Positions 15,591 to 23,372 of a stretch of DNA of 56,495 nt are shown in pieces. The DNA is taken from positions 1-56,495 of the forward strand of contig JBAZID010000014.1 of NCBI GenBank assembly GCA_041651995.1. The letters are read 5' to 3'. The position numbers and the translations under genes are program-made. The stretch is from Sulfuricella sp. Its GTDB lineage: Bacteria; Pseudomonadota; Gammaproteobacteria; Burkholderiales; Sulfuricellaceae. The notes below the pieces were generated by a model, which had not been told where the DNA came from, ran no database searches, and saw only the letters and a list, made by a program, of their open reading frames with translations. The stretch's first letter is position 1. Each line of letters opens with the position of its first letter.

Positions 15591-16526
15591 ATGAACCAAC
15601 ACCCCCCCGCCATTTTTCTCATGGGCCCTACCGCCAGCGGCAAGACCGGGGTGGCGGTGGAGCTGGTGCAGCACCTGCCGGTGGAGATCATCAGCGTGGA
15701 TTCGGCGCTGGTGTACCGCGACATGAATATCGGCACCGCCAAGCCCGATGCGGCCACGCTGGCCGTGGCCCCGCACCATCTGATCGACGTCATCGACCCG
15801 GCCCGGAGCTATTCGGCCGCGCAATTCCGCAGCGATGCGCTGCGCCTGATGGCGGAGATCACGGCGCGCGGCAACATACCCTTGCTGGTGGGTGGCACCA
15901 TGCTGTATTTCAAGGCGCTGCGCGAGGGGCTGAACGATCTGCCGCAGGCCGACCCGGCGCTGCGCGCGGAGCTCGAAGCGCGCGCGCGGCAGGAGGGCTG
16001 GCCGGCCCTGCACCGGGAGCTGGCGCGCCTCGACCCGGAGACGGCGGCGCGACTGCAGCCAGCCGATGCGCAACGCATCCAGCGCGCGCTGGAAGTCTGT
16101 CTGCTCAGCGGCACGGCAATGTCAGAGCTGCTGGCGCACGAACCGCAGGCCGGACTGCCCTATCGCCTGCTGCAACTGGCATTGCTGCCGGGCGACCGGG
16201 CGGTGCTGCATGAGCGCATTGCCCAGCGCTTCGACGCCATGCTGCAGCAGGGTTTGCTCGGGGAGCTGGAATTTCTCAGGCAGCGCTATGTGCTGACGCC
16301 GGACCTGCCCTCCATGCGCTGCGTCGGCTACCGCCAGGCGTGGCAGCATCTGGAGGGCAAATGCAATGCCGCTGAACTGCGTGAGCTGGGGATCATCGCC
16401 ACCCGCCAGCTGGCGAAGCGCCAGCTGACCTGGCTCAGGGGGATGGAAGGGGTGACGGAGTTCGATTGCCTGGCTGCTGATCTGGCAGGGCGGGTGCGCA
16501 GCCATATCTCAACTGTAATTTCCTGA
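15591..16526 (+). CDS. miaA: tRNA dimethylallyltransferase MiaA
   Basis: 311 aa, normal length. P-loop MGPTASGKT (11-19), ISVDSALVYRDMNIGTAKP (the DSxQVYr-like motif with A instead of Q), HHLIDVIDP, VGGTMLYFKALREGL, QPADAQRIQRALEV and RCVGYRQAW. It transfers a dimethylallyl group to the N6 of A37 in tRNAs reading UNN codons. It is read after mutL, with a dispersed inverted repeat in the gap. The gene that often follows, hfq, is absent here; a small Gly-rich protein gene comes next. Confidence 0.96.
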   Translation: MNQHPPAIFLMGPTASGKTGVAVELVQHLPVEIISVDSALVYRDMNIGTAKPDAATLAVAPHHLIDVIDPARSYSAAQFRSDALRLMAEITARGNIPLLVGGTMLYFKALREGLNDLPQADPALRAELEARARQEGWPALHRELARLDPETAARLQPADAQRIQRALEVCLLSGTAMSELLAHEPQAGLPYRLLQLALLPGDRAVLHERIAQRFDAMLQQGLLGELEFLRQRYVLTPDLPSMRCVGYRQAWQHLEGKCNAAELRELGIIATRQLAKRQLTWLRGMEGVTEFDCLAADLAGRVRSHISTVIS

Positions 16527-16565
16527 TAGCCGATTTACTTTAAGCCCGGCAGGCCCGGGCATGCG

Positions 16566-16580
16566 GTAACACACTGTTAC
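16566..16580. promoter_or_regulatory. OmpR-type operator upstream of the first Gly-rich protein
   Basis: The perfect palindrome GTAACA-CAC-TGTTAC is identical over 15 bases to the one at 19389-19403 in the promoter of the local ompR gene. E. coli OmpR sites contain related GTTACAT/TGTAACA half-sites. It lies 105 bp before the ATG at 16685. Operator function is inference from the repetition and the neighbouring OmpR. Confidence 0.65.
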
Positions 16581-16684
16581 AACCGGGTGCGTCAAGGAAA
16601 TGTCTGCGCAACACCTGCTCTTCATCATGTCCGCATCAGGAACACGACCTGATCACGGCAATCTATCCAAACCAACAGGAGTCA

Positions 16685-17047
16685 ATGATGAATAACAGAA
16701 AGTTTTTTTACAACGCGGCATTGGTTTTCGGTCTTGCTGCCTCTGGAGCCAGTTTTGCAGATGAAACTGTCACGGTAGATCCTTCCCGCATGACCCAACA
16801 GGAGCGCGAGGCTTATCGTGTTGAAAAGCAATCCAGCATGACTCAGCAGGAGCGCGAGGCCTATCGCACGGAGAAGCAGGCAAGCATGACGCCTGAGCAA
16901 CGCGCCGAAATGCAGGCTTCCCATAGCCAGGGCGGTAGTGCCCAGGGACAAGGCACCATGGCGCGCGACGGTTCCGGAACGGGCGGACAATATGGCAAGG
17001 GCGGCGGCATGGGCGGGGGTCAAGGCGGTGGCCGGGGACGGCACTGA
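16685..17047 (+). CDS. Small secreted protein with MTxxER repeats and Gly-rich tail
   Basis: 120 aa. A signal peptide ends at about residue 26 (ASGASFADE). Three degenerate repeats follow: MTQQEREAYRVEKQSS, MTQQEREAYRTEKQAS, MTPEQRAEMQAS. They recall the LTxxQ-type helices of Spy/CpxP periplasmic chaperones, though that link is weak. The tail is Gly/Met/Gln-rich with GGGMGGGQGGGRGRH. CAACAGGAG precedes the start (ATG 16685 or 16688). Three other proteins of this kind occur in the window. The OmpR-type palindrome upstream suggests control by the adjacent EnvZ/OmpR. An equally long frame on the other strand is rejected because it lacks a ribosome site and these features. Confidence 0.8.
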   Translation: MMNNRKFFYNAALVFGLAASGASFADETVTVDPSRMTQQEREAYRVEKQSSMTQQEREAYRTEKQASMTPEQRAEMQASHSQGGSAQGQGTMARDGSGTGGQYGKGGGMGGGQGGGRGRH

Positions 17048-17136
17048 TTATTAACCTGGCCCTTAAATATCCGGGGGTGCAGGAGGCCCGTCCCGGGCCG
17101 ATCCAAGAGGCCAATCGCGGCCAACCTCCTTCCCAA

Positions 17137-17193
17137 CCTTCCCCCTCAAGCGGGGGAAGGGGCGATCGTTTCCCCTCCCCTTTGCGGGAGGGG
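17137..17193. repeat. Two adjacent G/C hairpins
   Basis: CCTTCCCCC (17137-17145) pairs with GGGGGAAGG (17152-17160), and CCCCTCCC (17172-17179) with GGGAGGGG (17186-17193). They lie in the gap between the small secreted protein and the envZ terminator and look like dispersed REP-type palindromes. Confidence 0.55.
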
Positions 17194-17265
17194 AGGGCTG
17201 GCGCCGCTCCTGCCCGCGAATTTAAGGCCGGGTTAATAACAGCTTCTGAGCTGACTGAAGGGTGA

Positions 17266-17297
17266 AGGGCTCCCCGGCGGCGAGGAGCCCTTTTTTT
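17266..17297 (+). terminator. Rho-independent terminator between the Gly-rich gene and envZ
   Basis: AGGGCTCC pairs with GGAGCCCT, followed by seven T on the plus strand; it faces the plus-strand gene ending 220 nt upstream. On the minus strand, where envZ ends, the T run is missing. Confidence 0.75.
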
Positions 17298-18618
17298 ACC
17301 GGGTAAGCGTCAGCCGCGCCTCGGTGCCGCCGCCTTCGCGCGCCAGCAGCTCGATTTTCCAGCCATTGGCTTCCGCCAGCTGGCGGGCGATGGCGAGCCC
17401 CAGGCCGCTGCCGCCGGTGGTGACGCTGCGCGAGGATTCCAGGCGGTAGAAGGGGCGGAATACGCTTTCCAGTTGTTCGGGCGGGATGCCCGGCCCGCGG
17501 TCGAGCACCTGGATCACGCTGGCCTGGGGATGGCATTCGCAGATTAGCGTGATGGGTTTCCCCGCGCCATAGCGCACGGCATTGCCGACCAGGTTGCCGA
17601 GGATGCGGCGCAATGCCATGGGGCCGGCCGGGCGCAGGCACGCTGCCTGCGCTTGCCATTCCACCTCGGTGCCTTCATTCCTGGCGTGGTCCGCCAGTTC
17701 CTGCAGCAGCTGGCTGAGATCGATCTCCTGTTCCGCTTCCTTTTCCAGACCACGGCTGAGCGCCAGGAACTCGCCGATGAGGCGGTTCATTTCTTCCATG
17801 TCGCGGCGCAGCCGGTCGATGTTTTTCGGATCGCTGTCCTCGGGCAGCATTTCCAGCGCCAGGCGCATGCGCGCCAGCGGCGTGCGCAGGTCATGGGAAA
17901 CGCCCGCCAGCAGGGTGGTACGGTTGGCCAGCAGTTCCTTGACCTGGAACGCCATGCGATTGAAGGTCCGGGCCAGGCTGGCGAGTTCTTCAGGGCCGGT
18001 TTCAGGCAGGCTTTCCGGGGTGTTGCCCTGGCCGATGCGCGTGGCTGCTTCGGAGAGCCGCGCCAGCGGACGGGTGATGCGCCGTGCCAGGATGACGGCA
18101 GTGATCAGGGTGAGCGCAACGGTCGCGGCCAGTATCAGCAACACGGCCAGTGGAGGGCGAATACCGAGGTGCTCCTTGGGAAAGCCGATGCGGAGCAGGT
18201 AACCACCGCTGGGGATCTCGACCCAGAACCACTGTTGTTCCCATTGCGTGGTCTTGACCTCGATCGCTTCTCCGGTGCGTGCTTCAAGCGCGTTCTCCAG
18301 CAACGCCAGATAGGGGAGGAAGTCATGGCTGACTTCCGGCAGGGGGGTGGTGGCACGGAACAGCCAGAGATTGTGGCGCTGAGCCAGCTCGATTTCGAAA
18401 TCCTCGCGGGTCTGCGGCGGCAATTCCACCCAGGTCTGGGCGGATAACACCATGAGCGAGGCCAGGTCATCCGCGGAACGCTTGGCGATGGGTAGCATGA
18501 CGTAATACGAGGCTGCGCCCAGGGAGATCAGCTGGAATACGATCAGGGCGGTGGCGACGGTGGCGGCTGTGCTGCGGAACAGGCTGCGGCGCTTGATCCA
18601 GGAAATGCCAGCGGGCAT
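17296..18618 (-). CDS. envZ: EnvZ-type osmosensor histidine kinase
   Basis: 440 aa from ATG 18618, which shares its A with the TGA of ompR (TGATG), so translation is coupled. TM1 at about 16-38, a periplasmic domain of about 120 residues, TM2 near 155-180, then HAMP, HisKA with SHDLRTPLARMRLALEMLPE (phospho-His in the HDLRTP motif), and a HATPase domain (NLVGNAVRYG, DRGPGIP, GGSGLGLAIA). The E-M-L-P-E-D-S-D pattern after the H box and the pairing with an OmpR orthologue identify EnvZ. It phosphorylates and dephosphorylates OmpR in response to envelope or osmotic state. In-frame codons upstream of 18618 lie inside ompR. Confidence 0.9.
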   Translation of the reverse strand: MPAGISWIKRRSLFRSTAATVATALIVFQLISLGAASYYVMLPIAKRSADDLASLMVLSAQTWVELPPQTREDFEIELAQRHNLWLFRATTPLPEVSHDFLPYLALLENALEARTGEAIEVKTTQWEQQWFWVEIPSGGYLLRIGFPKEHLGIRPPLAVLLILAATVALTLITAVILARRITRPLARLSEAATRIGQGNTPESLPETGPEELASLARTFNRMAFQVKELLANRTTLLAGVSHDLRTPLARMRLALEMLPEDSDPKNIDRLRRDMEEMNRLIGEFLALSRGLEKEAEQEIDLSQLLQELADHARNEGTEVEWQAQAACLRPAGPMALRRILGNLVGNAVRYGAGKPITLICECHPQASVIQVLDRGPGIPPEQLESVFRPFYRLESSRSVTTGGSGLGLAIARQLAEANGWKIELLAREGGGTEARLTLTR

Positions 18619-19337
18619 CAGGATGCCTTGCCCTGCGGGGAAAACAGATAACCTTCTCCCCATACAGTGCGGATATAGACCGGGGCAGCCGGGTCTTCCT
18701 CGATCTTGCGCCGCAGCCGCGTCACCCGGACATCGATGCTGCGGTCGAAGGGCGTGCGTTCGTAACCCTTGATCAGGTCCATCAGCAGATCCCGGCTCAG
18801 GACGCGGTTGGGATGCTCGACAAAAATCCGCAGCAGGTTGAACTCCCCGGAGGTGAGCGCAACTTCCTCTTCGTTGAGCGCCAACTGGTGGGCGTTGACG
18901 TCCAGCCGATAGGGGCCGAAGCTGAAAATTCCGCTGGCAGGTTCTTCGGCCTCGGGCTTGATGCCTTCCTTGCGCCGCAGCACGGCGCGGATGCGTGCCA
19001 GCAACTCGCGCGGATTGAAGGGCTTGGCGAGGTAATCGTCCGCGCCCACCTCCAGTCCGATAATGCGGTCGATATCCTCGCCACGCGCCGACAGCATGAT
19101 GATGGGTTGAGCGCCCTGTGCTCGCAGCTTGCGTGCCAGGGTCAGGCCGTCTTCTCCCGGCAGCATCAGGTCCAGAATCACCAGGTCCGCGGGCTGTTGC
19201 GCCAGATGCAGCTCCATCGCGGTGCCATCGTTGACGGCGGCAACCTCGTAGCCCTGTTCCGTCAGATATTGCTGCAGCAGTTCGCGCAGGCCGGGGTCGT
19301 CATCAACGACCAGGATGTGCTCTTTAATGTTTTCCAT
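18618..19337 (-). CDS. ompR: OmpR-family response regulator
   Basis: 239 aa from ATG 19337, exactly the length of E. coli OmpR; longer frames upstream are ignored. Receiver with VVDDD, phospho-Asp in LVILDLMLPGEDGL, and the PFNPRELLARIRAVLRR linker typical of OmpR. The winged-helix output domain has LTSGEFNLLRIFVEHPNRVL, SRDLLMDLIKGYERTPFDRS and a recognition helix with SIDVRVTRLRRKIEEDP. It binds DNA as a dimer. The 15-bp palindrome at 19389-19403 lies 52 bp upstream and suggests autoregulation together with the divergent small secreted protein. Confidence 0.94.
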   Translation of the reverse strand: MENIKEHILVVDDDPGLRELLQQYLTEQGYEVAAVNDGTAMELHLAQQPADLVILDLMLPGEDGLTLARKLRAQGAQPIIMLSARGEDIDRIIGLEVGADDYLAKPFNPRELLARIRAVLRRKEGIKPEAEEPASGIFSFGPYRLDVNAHQLALNEEEVALTSGEFNLLRIFVEHPNRVLSRDLLMDLIKGYERTPFDRSIDVRVTRLRRKIEEDPAAPVYIRTVWGEGYLFSPQGKAS

Positions 19338-19388
19338 GTCTGCACTATACAAAATCGTGGTGGGCTGCGCCATGCGTCTATGCACTCT

Positions 19389-19403
19389 GTAACACACTGT
19401 TAC
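19389..19403. promoter_or_regulatory. OmpR-type operator in the divergent ompR promoter
   Basis: GTAACACACTGTTAC, with flanks TGTAACA...TGTTACATT close to the GTTACATATT half-site of E. coli OmpR boxes. Identical to 16566-16580. It is placed between ompR (minus, start 19337) and the small secreted protein gene (plus, start 19521), so it could serve both. Confidence 0.7.
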
Positions 19404-19520
19404 ATTCCCATACCGGCACGAAATGATTTTGAAACGACCGGGGCTCATGATGCACAACATGCAACGAGCGACTTGAGTTAAATTCCGCCTGTGGCGGTTA
19501 ATTCAACGGTGAGAGAGTAG

Positions 19521-19964
19521 ATGACAAGCAAACAATTCATACGCATCAGCGCGATCAGCCTGGGGCTTCTGGATGCAGGCAGCGTGCTGGCGCAGGAGCG
19601 CCTGGCTCAAACACGGCAGGAAAAACAGCAGGCACGGCAGCAGGCAGGTCAGAAAGGCGAGGTTGATGCGGATGCTTTTCGTAATCGGGTACAAATGCGC
19701 ATGCGCTCAATGAGCCAGGAAGAGCGCGCGCTTATGAACGATTTGAGTGTCAACGGGCAGCAACGTCTGGAGGCGGAGAATGCGGCCCAGAACGCGCAAG
19801 TCCGCGGGATGGAAGGCAGCCGCTTTGGCCGCGGCTATGAGGCCCGGCAGATACAAGAGAATCCGGCCGCTTCCGGCAGTTCGTCCATGAATGGTGCCGG
19901 CGCCGGCCCGGGAATGGGTGGGCGCGGAAGTGGTGGAAGTGGTGGTGGCGGCAGAGGCCGTTAA
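19521..19964 (+). CDS. Small secreted Gln/Arg-rich protein with Gly tail
   Basis: 147 aa. Signal peptide ending near GSVLA-QE (about 25), then a Gln/Ala/Arg-rich helical region (RQEKQQARQQAG) and MRSMSQEERALMNDL, which shares the M[ST]xxER pattern with the proteins at 16685 and 47597. The last 45 residues are Gly/Ser-rich (GMGGRGSGGSGGGGRGR). The start has GTGAGAGAG upstream. Read divergently from ompR across the OmpR-type operator and followed after 39 bp by another Gly-rich gene, so probably part of the OmpR regulon. Function unknown. Confidence 0.75.
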   Translation: MTSKQFIRISAISLGLLDAGSVLAQERLAQTRQEKQQARQQAGQKGEVDADAFRNRVQMRMRSMSQEERALMNDLSVNGQQRLEAENAAQNAQVRGMEGSRFGRGYEARQIQENPAASGSSSMNGAGAGPGMGGRGSGGSGGGGRGR

Positions 19965-20003
19965 TCCAGAAATTAATTTGTGTTGTTTTTTCAGGAGTAA
20001 AAA

Positions 20004-20303
20004 ATGCGTAAATCTTCATTGATGGTTATTGTTCTTGCAACTGCCCTGGGTTCCAGTGGCGTCGCCTTTGCACGTGGTGGCGGTGGTGGTGGCGGCATGG
20101 GCGGCGGCATGGGTGGCGGCTCAAGCATGGGTGGCGGTCAGGGCATGTCTTCCCAGGGATCCCAGGCATCTTCCAGCCAGGAAAGGGAGCAGACCCGCAC
20201 CCAGACCCGTACCCAGGAGCGCGTAAATGATGGTCAGGGCAGCATGAACCGGGATCAGACCCGCCAGCAAACTCGTCATCAGGTCCAGCTTCCCCAGTTG
20301 TAG
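20004..20303 (+). CDS. Small secreted Gly/Met-rich protein
   Basis: 99 aa. Short signal peptide (about 1-22, ending GVAFA-RG), immediately followed by a GGGGGGGMGGGMGGGSSMGG-type tract and then a Ser/Gln/Arg/Thr-rich hydrophilic tail (QERE, TRTQTRTQE, TRQQTRHQ). Here the Gly tract comes first and the QER part last, the reverse of its neighbour. TTTCAGGAG precedes the start. It is probably co-transcribed with the gene 39 bp upstream and ends at a terminator. Likely extracytoplasmic and disordered; no enzyme motif. Confidence 0.75.
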   Translation: MRKSSLMVIVLATALGSSGVAFARGGGGGGGMGGGMGGGSSMGGGQGMSSQGSQASSSQEREQTRTQTRTQERVNDGQGSMNRDQTRQQTRHQVQLPQL

Positions 20304-20328
20304 TCAATCGTTCCGGGTTCTGTCCCGC

Positions 20329-21180
20329 TCAATCGCCCCCGGCTTCGGCCGGGGGTTTTTGTTTTGCGGGTTTTCTGACGGAGCCGCCCGAGTCCGCATT
20401 CATTGCCTCGATCGCTTCCTTTAGCGACTGGGCTGCGGCCTTGGGGTCCTTGTTGCTGAGGGTCATTTCTCCCGGGGCGGTGGTGACCGCTGCATTGGCG
20501 CCATCTGCTGTAGCCGCGGGCAGGTCGTCTTGCGGCGCTTCCTTTTTCAGCGCCTCGATTTGCGCCTGTAATTCTTCATTCTTTTTTCTGAGCGTTTCGA
20601 CTTCGGCCTGCTCTGTTTCGGCCTGGTTTTCCGGCGGCTTGTCGTGGGCGGCGGCTGCCGGCCCGGCCGTTGCAGGTTCAGGGGAGGACAAAAATATTTT
20701 CCAGGCTGCAACCCCCAGCAGCAAGACCAGCAACCCGATTGCGCCGCCAATAATCAGGCGTTTTTTTGTGCGCATGGGGCGGATAGCCGGAGGCTCGCCG
20801 GTTTGGGTTTCCGGGCTGCCCTGCGCATTGGCGGGCTGATCTTTCGCTGCATCCTCCGCGCCGGGTGCGGGCGATTTTCCAAAGCGCCGGACAAGACCCG
20901 AAAATCCGGCTTTTACGCGGGCAAGCAGTCCCGTTTCCGGCTGCGCGCCAAGATCGGGCACTTCCATCGCAACGGTCTTGTCATCTTCTTCTTCCTGCGG
21001 ACTGCCCGCACCCGCTTCATTTGATATGGGCGTTTTTTTGAAGCGTTGGCCCCGGCTTGCGAAGCCTGACTTTAGCCGGGTAAGCAGGCCCGGTTTTGCG
21101 GGCGCATCCAGATCGGGCTTTTCCCGGCTATCCGCGTCTTCTTCCAGGCGAGGTTTTTTCTTCCAGAACATCAGGTTCAT
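20329..21180 (-). CDS. Hypothetical membrane protein with coiled coil
   Basis: 283 aa. The N-terminal 140 residues are charged and contain two related segments (KPGLLTRLKSGFASRGQRFK and TGLLARVKAGFSGLVRRFGK). A single membrane helix follows (about 157-177, LIIGGAIGLLVLLLGVAAWK), then an Ala/Pro spacer, a short coiled coil (ETLRKKNEELQAQIEALKKE) and a low-complexity end. It resembles no family I can name. The ATG overlaps the xseA stop (ATGA), so it is translated with xseA. Its last codons are overlapped by the terminator of the convergent Gly-rich gene. Confidence 0.7.
   Translation of the reverse strand: MNLMFWKKKPRLEEDADSREKPDLDAPAKPGLLTRLKSGFASRGQRFKKTPISNEAGAGSPQEEEDDKTVAMEVPDLGAQPETGLLARVKAGFSGLVRRFGKSPAPGAEDAAKDQPANAQGSPETQTGEPPAIRPMRTKKRLIIGGAIGLLVLLLGVAAWKIFLSSPEPATAGPAAAAHDKPPENQAETEQAEVETLRKKNEELQAQIEALKKEAPQDDLPAATADGANAAVTTAPGEMTLSNKDPKAAAQSLKEAIEAMNADSGGSVRKPAKQKPPAEAGGD
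20335..20362 (+). terminator. Rho-independent terminator after the Gly-rich genes
   Basis: CCCCCGGC, loop TTC, GGCCGGGGG, then TTTTTGTTTT. The stem lies within the last codons of the convergent minus-strand gene. Confidence 0.85.
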
Positions 21181-22520
21181 TGGGCTTCCTCTTTACGCGT
21201 TACCCGAGCCGTGGCACTGCCATGGGCAAAAGTCATGGAAACTTCCTCATCCAGCGAGATCTCCGCACTGCTGCGCACGATGCCGCCGCTGCTTGTGCGC
21301 ACCATGCTGAATCCCCGTTCCAGCACTGCTTCGGGATTAAGGTGCTGCAGATTGGCGGCGAGGCGTTGCAGGTTGGCCTGATGGCCTTGCAGCCCCGATT
21401 CCATGCTGCGCTCCAGGCGCTGCCTGATGTGGAGCAGCCGGGTTTCGATATCCTGTGTTGCAGGTGCAGCTGCCGCGAGCCGGCTGGCGAGGCGTTGCAC
21501 GCGCCACTCATGCTGTTCCAGCTGGCGCGGGACGGCTTGCCTGAGGCGTTGTGCCAGATGCCCCAGGTGTTGTTGCTGGTTCAGGATGCGCGTGCCGGGG
21601 TGGAGCAGACGGCGCGCCAGATAATCAACCCGCTGCATGCGTTGTTCCAGGCCCCGCGTGGTCTGGCGCGCCAGTCCGGACTTCAGCATGTCGAGGCGTT
21701 GCAGCAGGTCGGCGCGGTGAGGCGTGGCCAGCTCTGCCGCGGCTGTCGGTGTAGGGGCGCGCCGGTCGGCGGTGAAATCCGCAATGGTGATGTCGGTTTC
21801 ATGACCCACCCCGCAGATGATGGGGATTTTGCATGTGGCGATGGCACGTGCCACGACTTCTTCGTTGAATGCCCATAAATCCTCGATACTGCCGCCGCCC
21901 CGGCACAGGATCAGTACATCGCATTCCTTGCGCTGCCCTGCCAGCTGGATGGCTGCGGCAATTTTCTGTGCCGCGCCTTCGCCCTGTACCGGAACCGGGT
22001 AGATCAGCGCGGGGATACCCGGCATGCGCCGCCGCAGAGTGGTGAGTACATCGCGCAGGGCAGCGGCAGCAGGGGAGGTGATGATGCCGATTTGTTGCGG
22101 AAAGGCGGGCAGGGTTTGTTTCTGTTCCTGATCGAACAGGCCTTCCAGGCTTAATCTGGATTTCAGTTTTTCGAATGCCGCGAACAGCGCACCCAGCCCG
22201 GCGCGGCGCATGGATTCGACGCCCAGCTGGAATTCACCGCGTGCTTCATACAGCGTCACCAGCGCACGGACTTCCACCTGCATGCCGTTTTCCGGCTTGA
22301 AATCCGTGTACTGGCTCTTGTGCCGGAACATGGCGCAGCGGACTTGCGCCTGTCCGTCCTTGAGGGTGAAATACCAGTGCCCGGAAGTGGCGCGGGTGAA
22401 GTTGGATATTTCACCCGCCACCCACATCAGGGGAAAGGTCTGTTCCAGTACGGCTTTGGCGTGGCGATTGAGCTCACCGACGGTGAGAACTGTCTGATCC
22501 ATGGGTCTTAAAAAAGTCAT
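21177..22520 (-). CDS. xseA: Exodeoxyribonuclease VII large subunit
   Basis: 447 aa (ATG 22520 or 22502). OB-fold domain at the N-terminus (VGELNRHAKAVLEQTFPLMW, VAGEISNFTRATSGHWYF), then the catalytic domain with GIITSPAAAALRDVLTTLRR, LILCRGGGSIEDLWAFNEE, GVGHETDITIADFTADRRAP and TPTAAAELATP, and long helices to the end. With XseB it degrades single-stranded DNA into oligonucleotides. XseB is not in the window. The downstream membrane-protein gene overlaps by four bases. Confidence 0.96.
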   Translation of the reverse strand: MTFLRPMDQTVLTVGELNRHAKAVLEQTFPLMWVAGEISNFTRATSGHWYFTLKDGQAQVRCAMFRHKSQYTDFKPENGMQVEVRALVTLYEARGEFQLGVESMRRAGLGALFAAFEKLKSRLSLEGLFDQEQKQTLPAFPQQIGIITSPAAAALRDVLTTLRRRMPGIPALIYPVPVQGEGAAQKIAAAIQLAGQRKECDVLILCRGGGSIEDLWAFNEEVVARAIATCKIPIICGVGHETDITIADFTADRRAPTPTAAAELATPHRADLLQRLDMLKSGLARQTTRGLEQRMQRVDYLARRLLHPGTRILNQQQHLGHLAQRLRQAVPRQLEQHEWRVQRLASRLAAAAPATQDIETRLLHIRQRLERSMESGLQGHQANLQRLAANLQHLNPEAVLERGFSMVRTSSGGIVRSSAEISLDEEVSMTFAHGSATARVTRKEEAQ

Positions 22521-22689
22521 GGACGAATTCTAAACTAATCCACAATGGTAAAAAAACTTTCATCCAGGCCGTGAGCTTGTCAATGGTTTATTGTGATTTA
22601 ATTAAGTACTTGATAAATAATGATAAAAACATTGGTGCAAATTTTGGGCAGAATGGAAAATTTGTTATGCGGAAGGGAGTTAAGGTGGT

Positions 22690-22734
22690 TATGGACAAAC
22701 CATGCACATAGTTATCCACAGTTTCTGTGGACAA
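22690..22734. promoter_or_regulatory. Cluster of DnaA-box-like nonamers
   Basis: TTATCCACA (22712-22720) is a perfect DnaA box; TGTGGACAA (22726-22734) is the inverted TTGTCCACA form; TATGGACAA (22690-22698, inverted TTGTCCATA) differs by one base. Three sites in 45 bp lie beside an A/T-rich stretch. dnaA, dnaN, rpmH or gyrB are not in the window, so the chromosomal origin is not established; a DnaA-binding regulatory or titration site is equally possible. Confidence 0.45.
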
Positions 22735-22838
22735 CACGATAACTGCCTGATTCGCTACATGGAGTTATGATGCAAGCGGTACGCCGCTATTTTTTTAAGG
22801 GGCTTGCCGGAAAAAATTTTCTTCCCGGAGCGAAGCGG

Positions 22839-22885
22839 CGAAGCAATCTGTAACGGGTTGATTGTCCAAAAACGAGATTGCTTCG
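22839..22885. repeat. 11-bp inverted repeat
   Basis: CGAAGCAATCT (22839-22849) and AGATTGCTTCG (22875-22885), perfect arms with a 25-bp spacer, 41 bp downstream of the end of the HNH gene. Similar GATTGCTTCGCT-type palindromes are common dispersed repeats; it may also act as a terminator. Confidence 0.6.
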
Positions 22886-22925
22886 CTACGCCATGACCGG
22901 GCTGTGGAATAAATCAGCGTCTCTA

Positions 22926-23303
22926 TTAGCTTATGCCCTTATCTTTCAGCCGTGCTTTCAGATCGGCGAATGGATTGAAGGTTGCCCCGGATGCGGTATC
23001 CGGATTCCGCCCGCGCACTTCCTCATCCATCACGCGGGAATGTTCATTGTCGTGGCAATACAGGCAGAGCAGTTCCCAGTTGCTGCCATCCGCCGGGTTA
23101 TTGTCGTGATTGTGGTCTTTGTGGTGCACCGTCAGCTCGCGTAAGCGCGCCCCTGCAAACTCACGGCCACAACGGCCGCAAATCCACGGAAATAATTTGA
23201 GCGCTTGCCCGCGATAAGTGGCTTCACGCTCGCTGCCATGGCGACGCGCCTCGGCAACGATACGGTCAAGTCTTGCGTGATCGGGGGTGACAGGTTTGGT
23301 CAT
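22926..23303 (-). CDS. yajD: HNH endonuclease, YajD family
   Basis: 125 aa. Two zinc-knuckle CxxC pairs (CGRCG and CLYC) bracket the HNH core L-T-V-H-H-K-D-H-N-H-D-N-N-P, with N-W-E-L-L-C-L-Y-C-H-D-N-E-H as the last part of the beta-beta-alpha metal fold. Length and the A-R-R-H-G-S-E-R-E-A-T-Y-R-G-Q-A-L-K start match YajD. The true substrate of YajD proteins is unknown. Single gene, no mobile-element context visible. Confidence 0.88.
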   Translation of the reverse strand: MTKPVTPDHARLDRIVAEARRHGSEREATYRGQALKLFPWICGRCGREFAGARLRELTVHHKDHNHDNNPADGSNWELLCLYCHDNEHSRVMDEEVRGRNPDTASGATFNPFADLKARLKDKGIS

Positions 23304-23372
23304 GGTGGAATGGCAGAACGATTGATGGCGTAACTATAGCAGTAATTGCAAATGCGGCTTGCGCGGCTCGGG

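Larger units (their letters stand above)
22521..22925. other. Intergenic region, A/T-rich, with DnaA-box-like sites and a hairpin
   Basis: 405 bp without a gene, between xseA (reading away, minus) and the HNH gene (minus, ending here). The first half (22540-22680) is unusually A/T-rich. DnaA-box-like nonamers and a hairpin are listed separately. Confidence 0.5.

Noticed and set aside
16682..17044. 120-codon minus-strand frame with membrane-like product
   Set aside because: Exact antisense of the small secreted protein; the plus frame has a ribosome site, signal peptide and paralogues.
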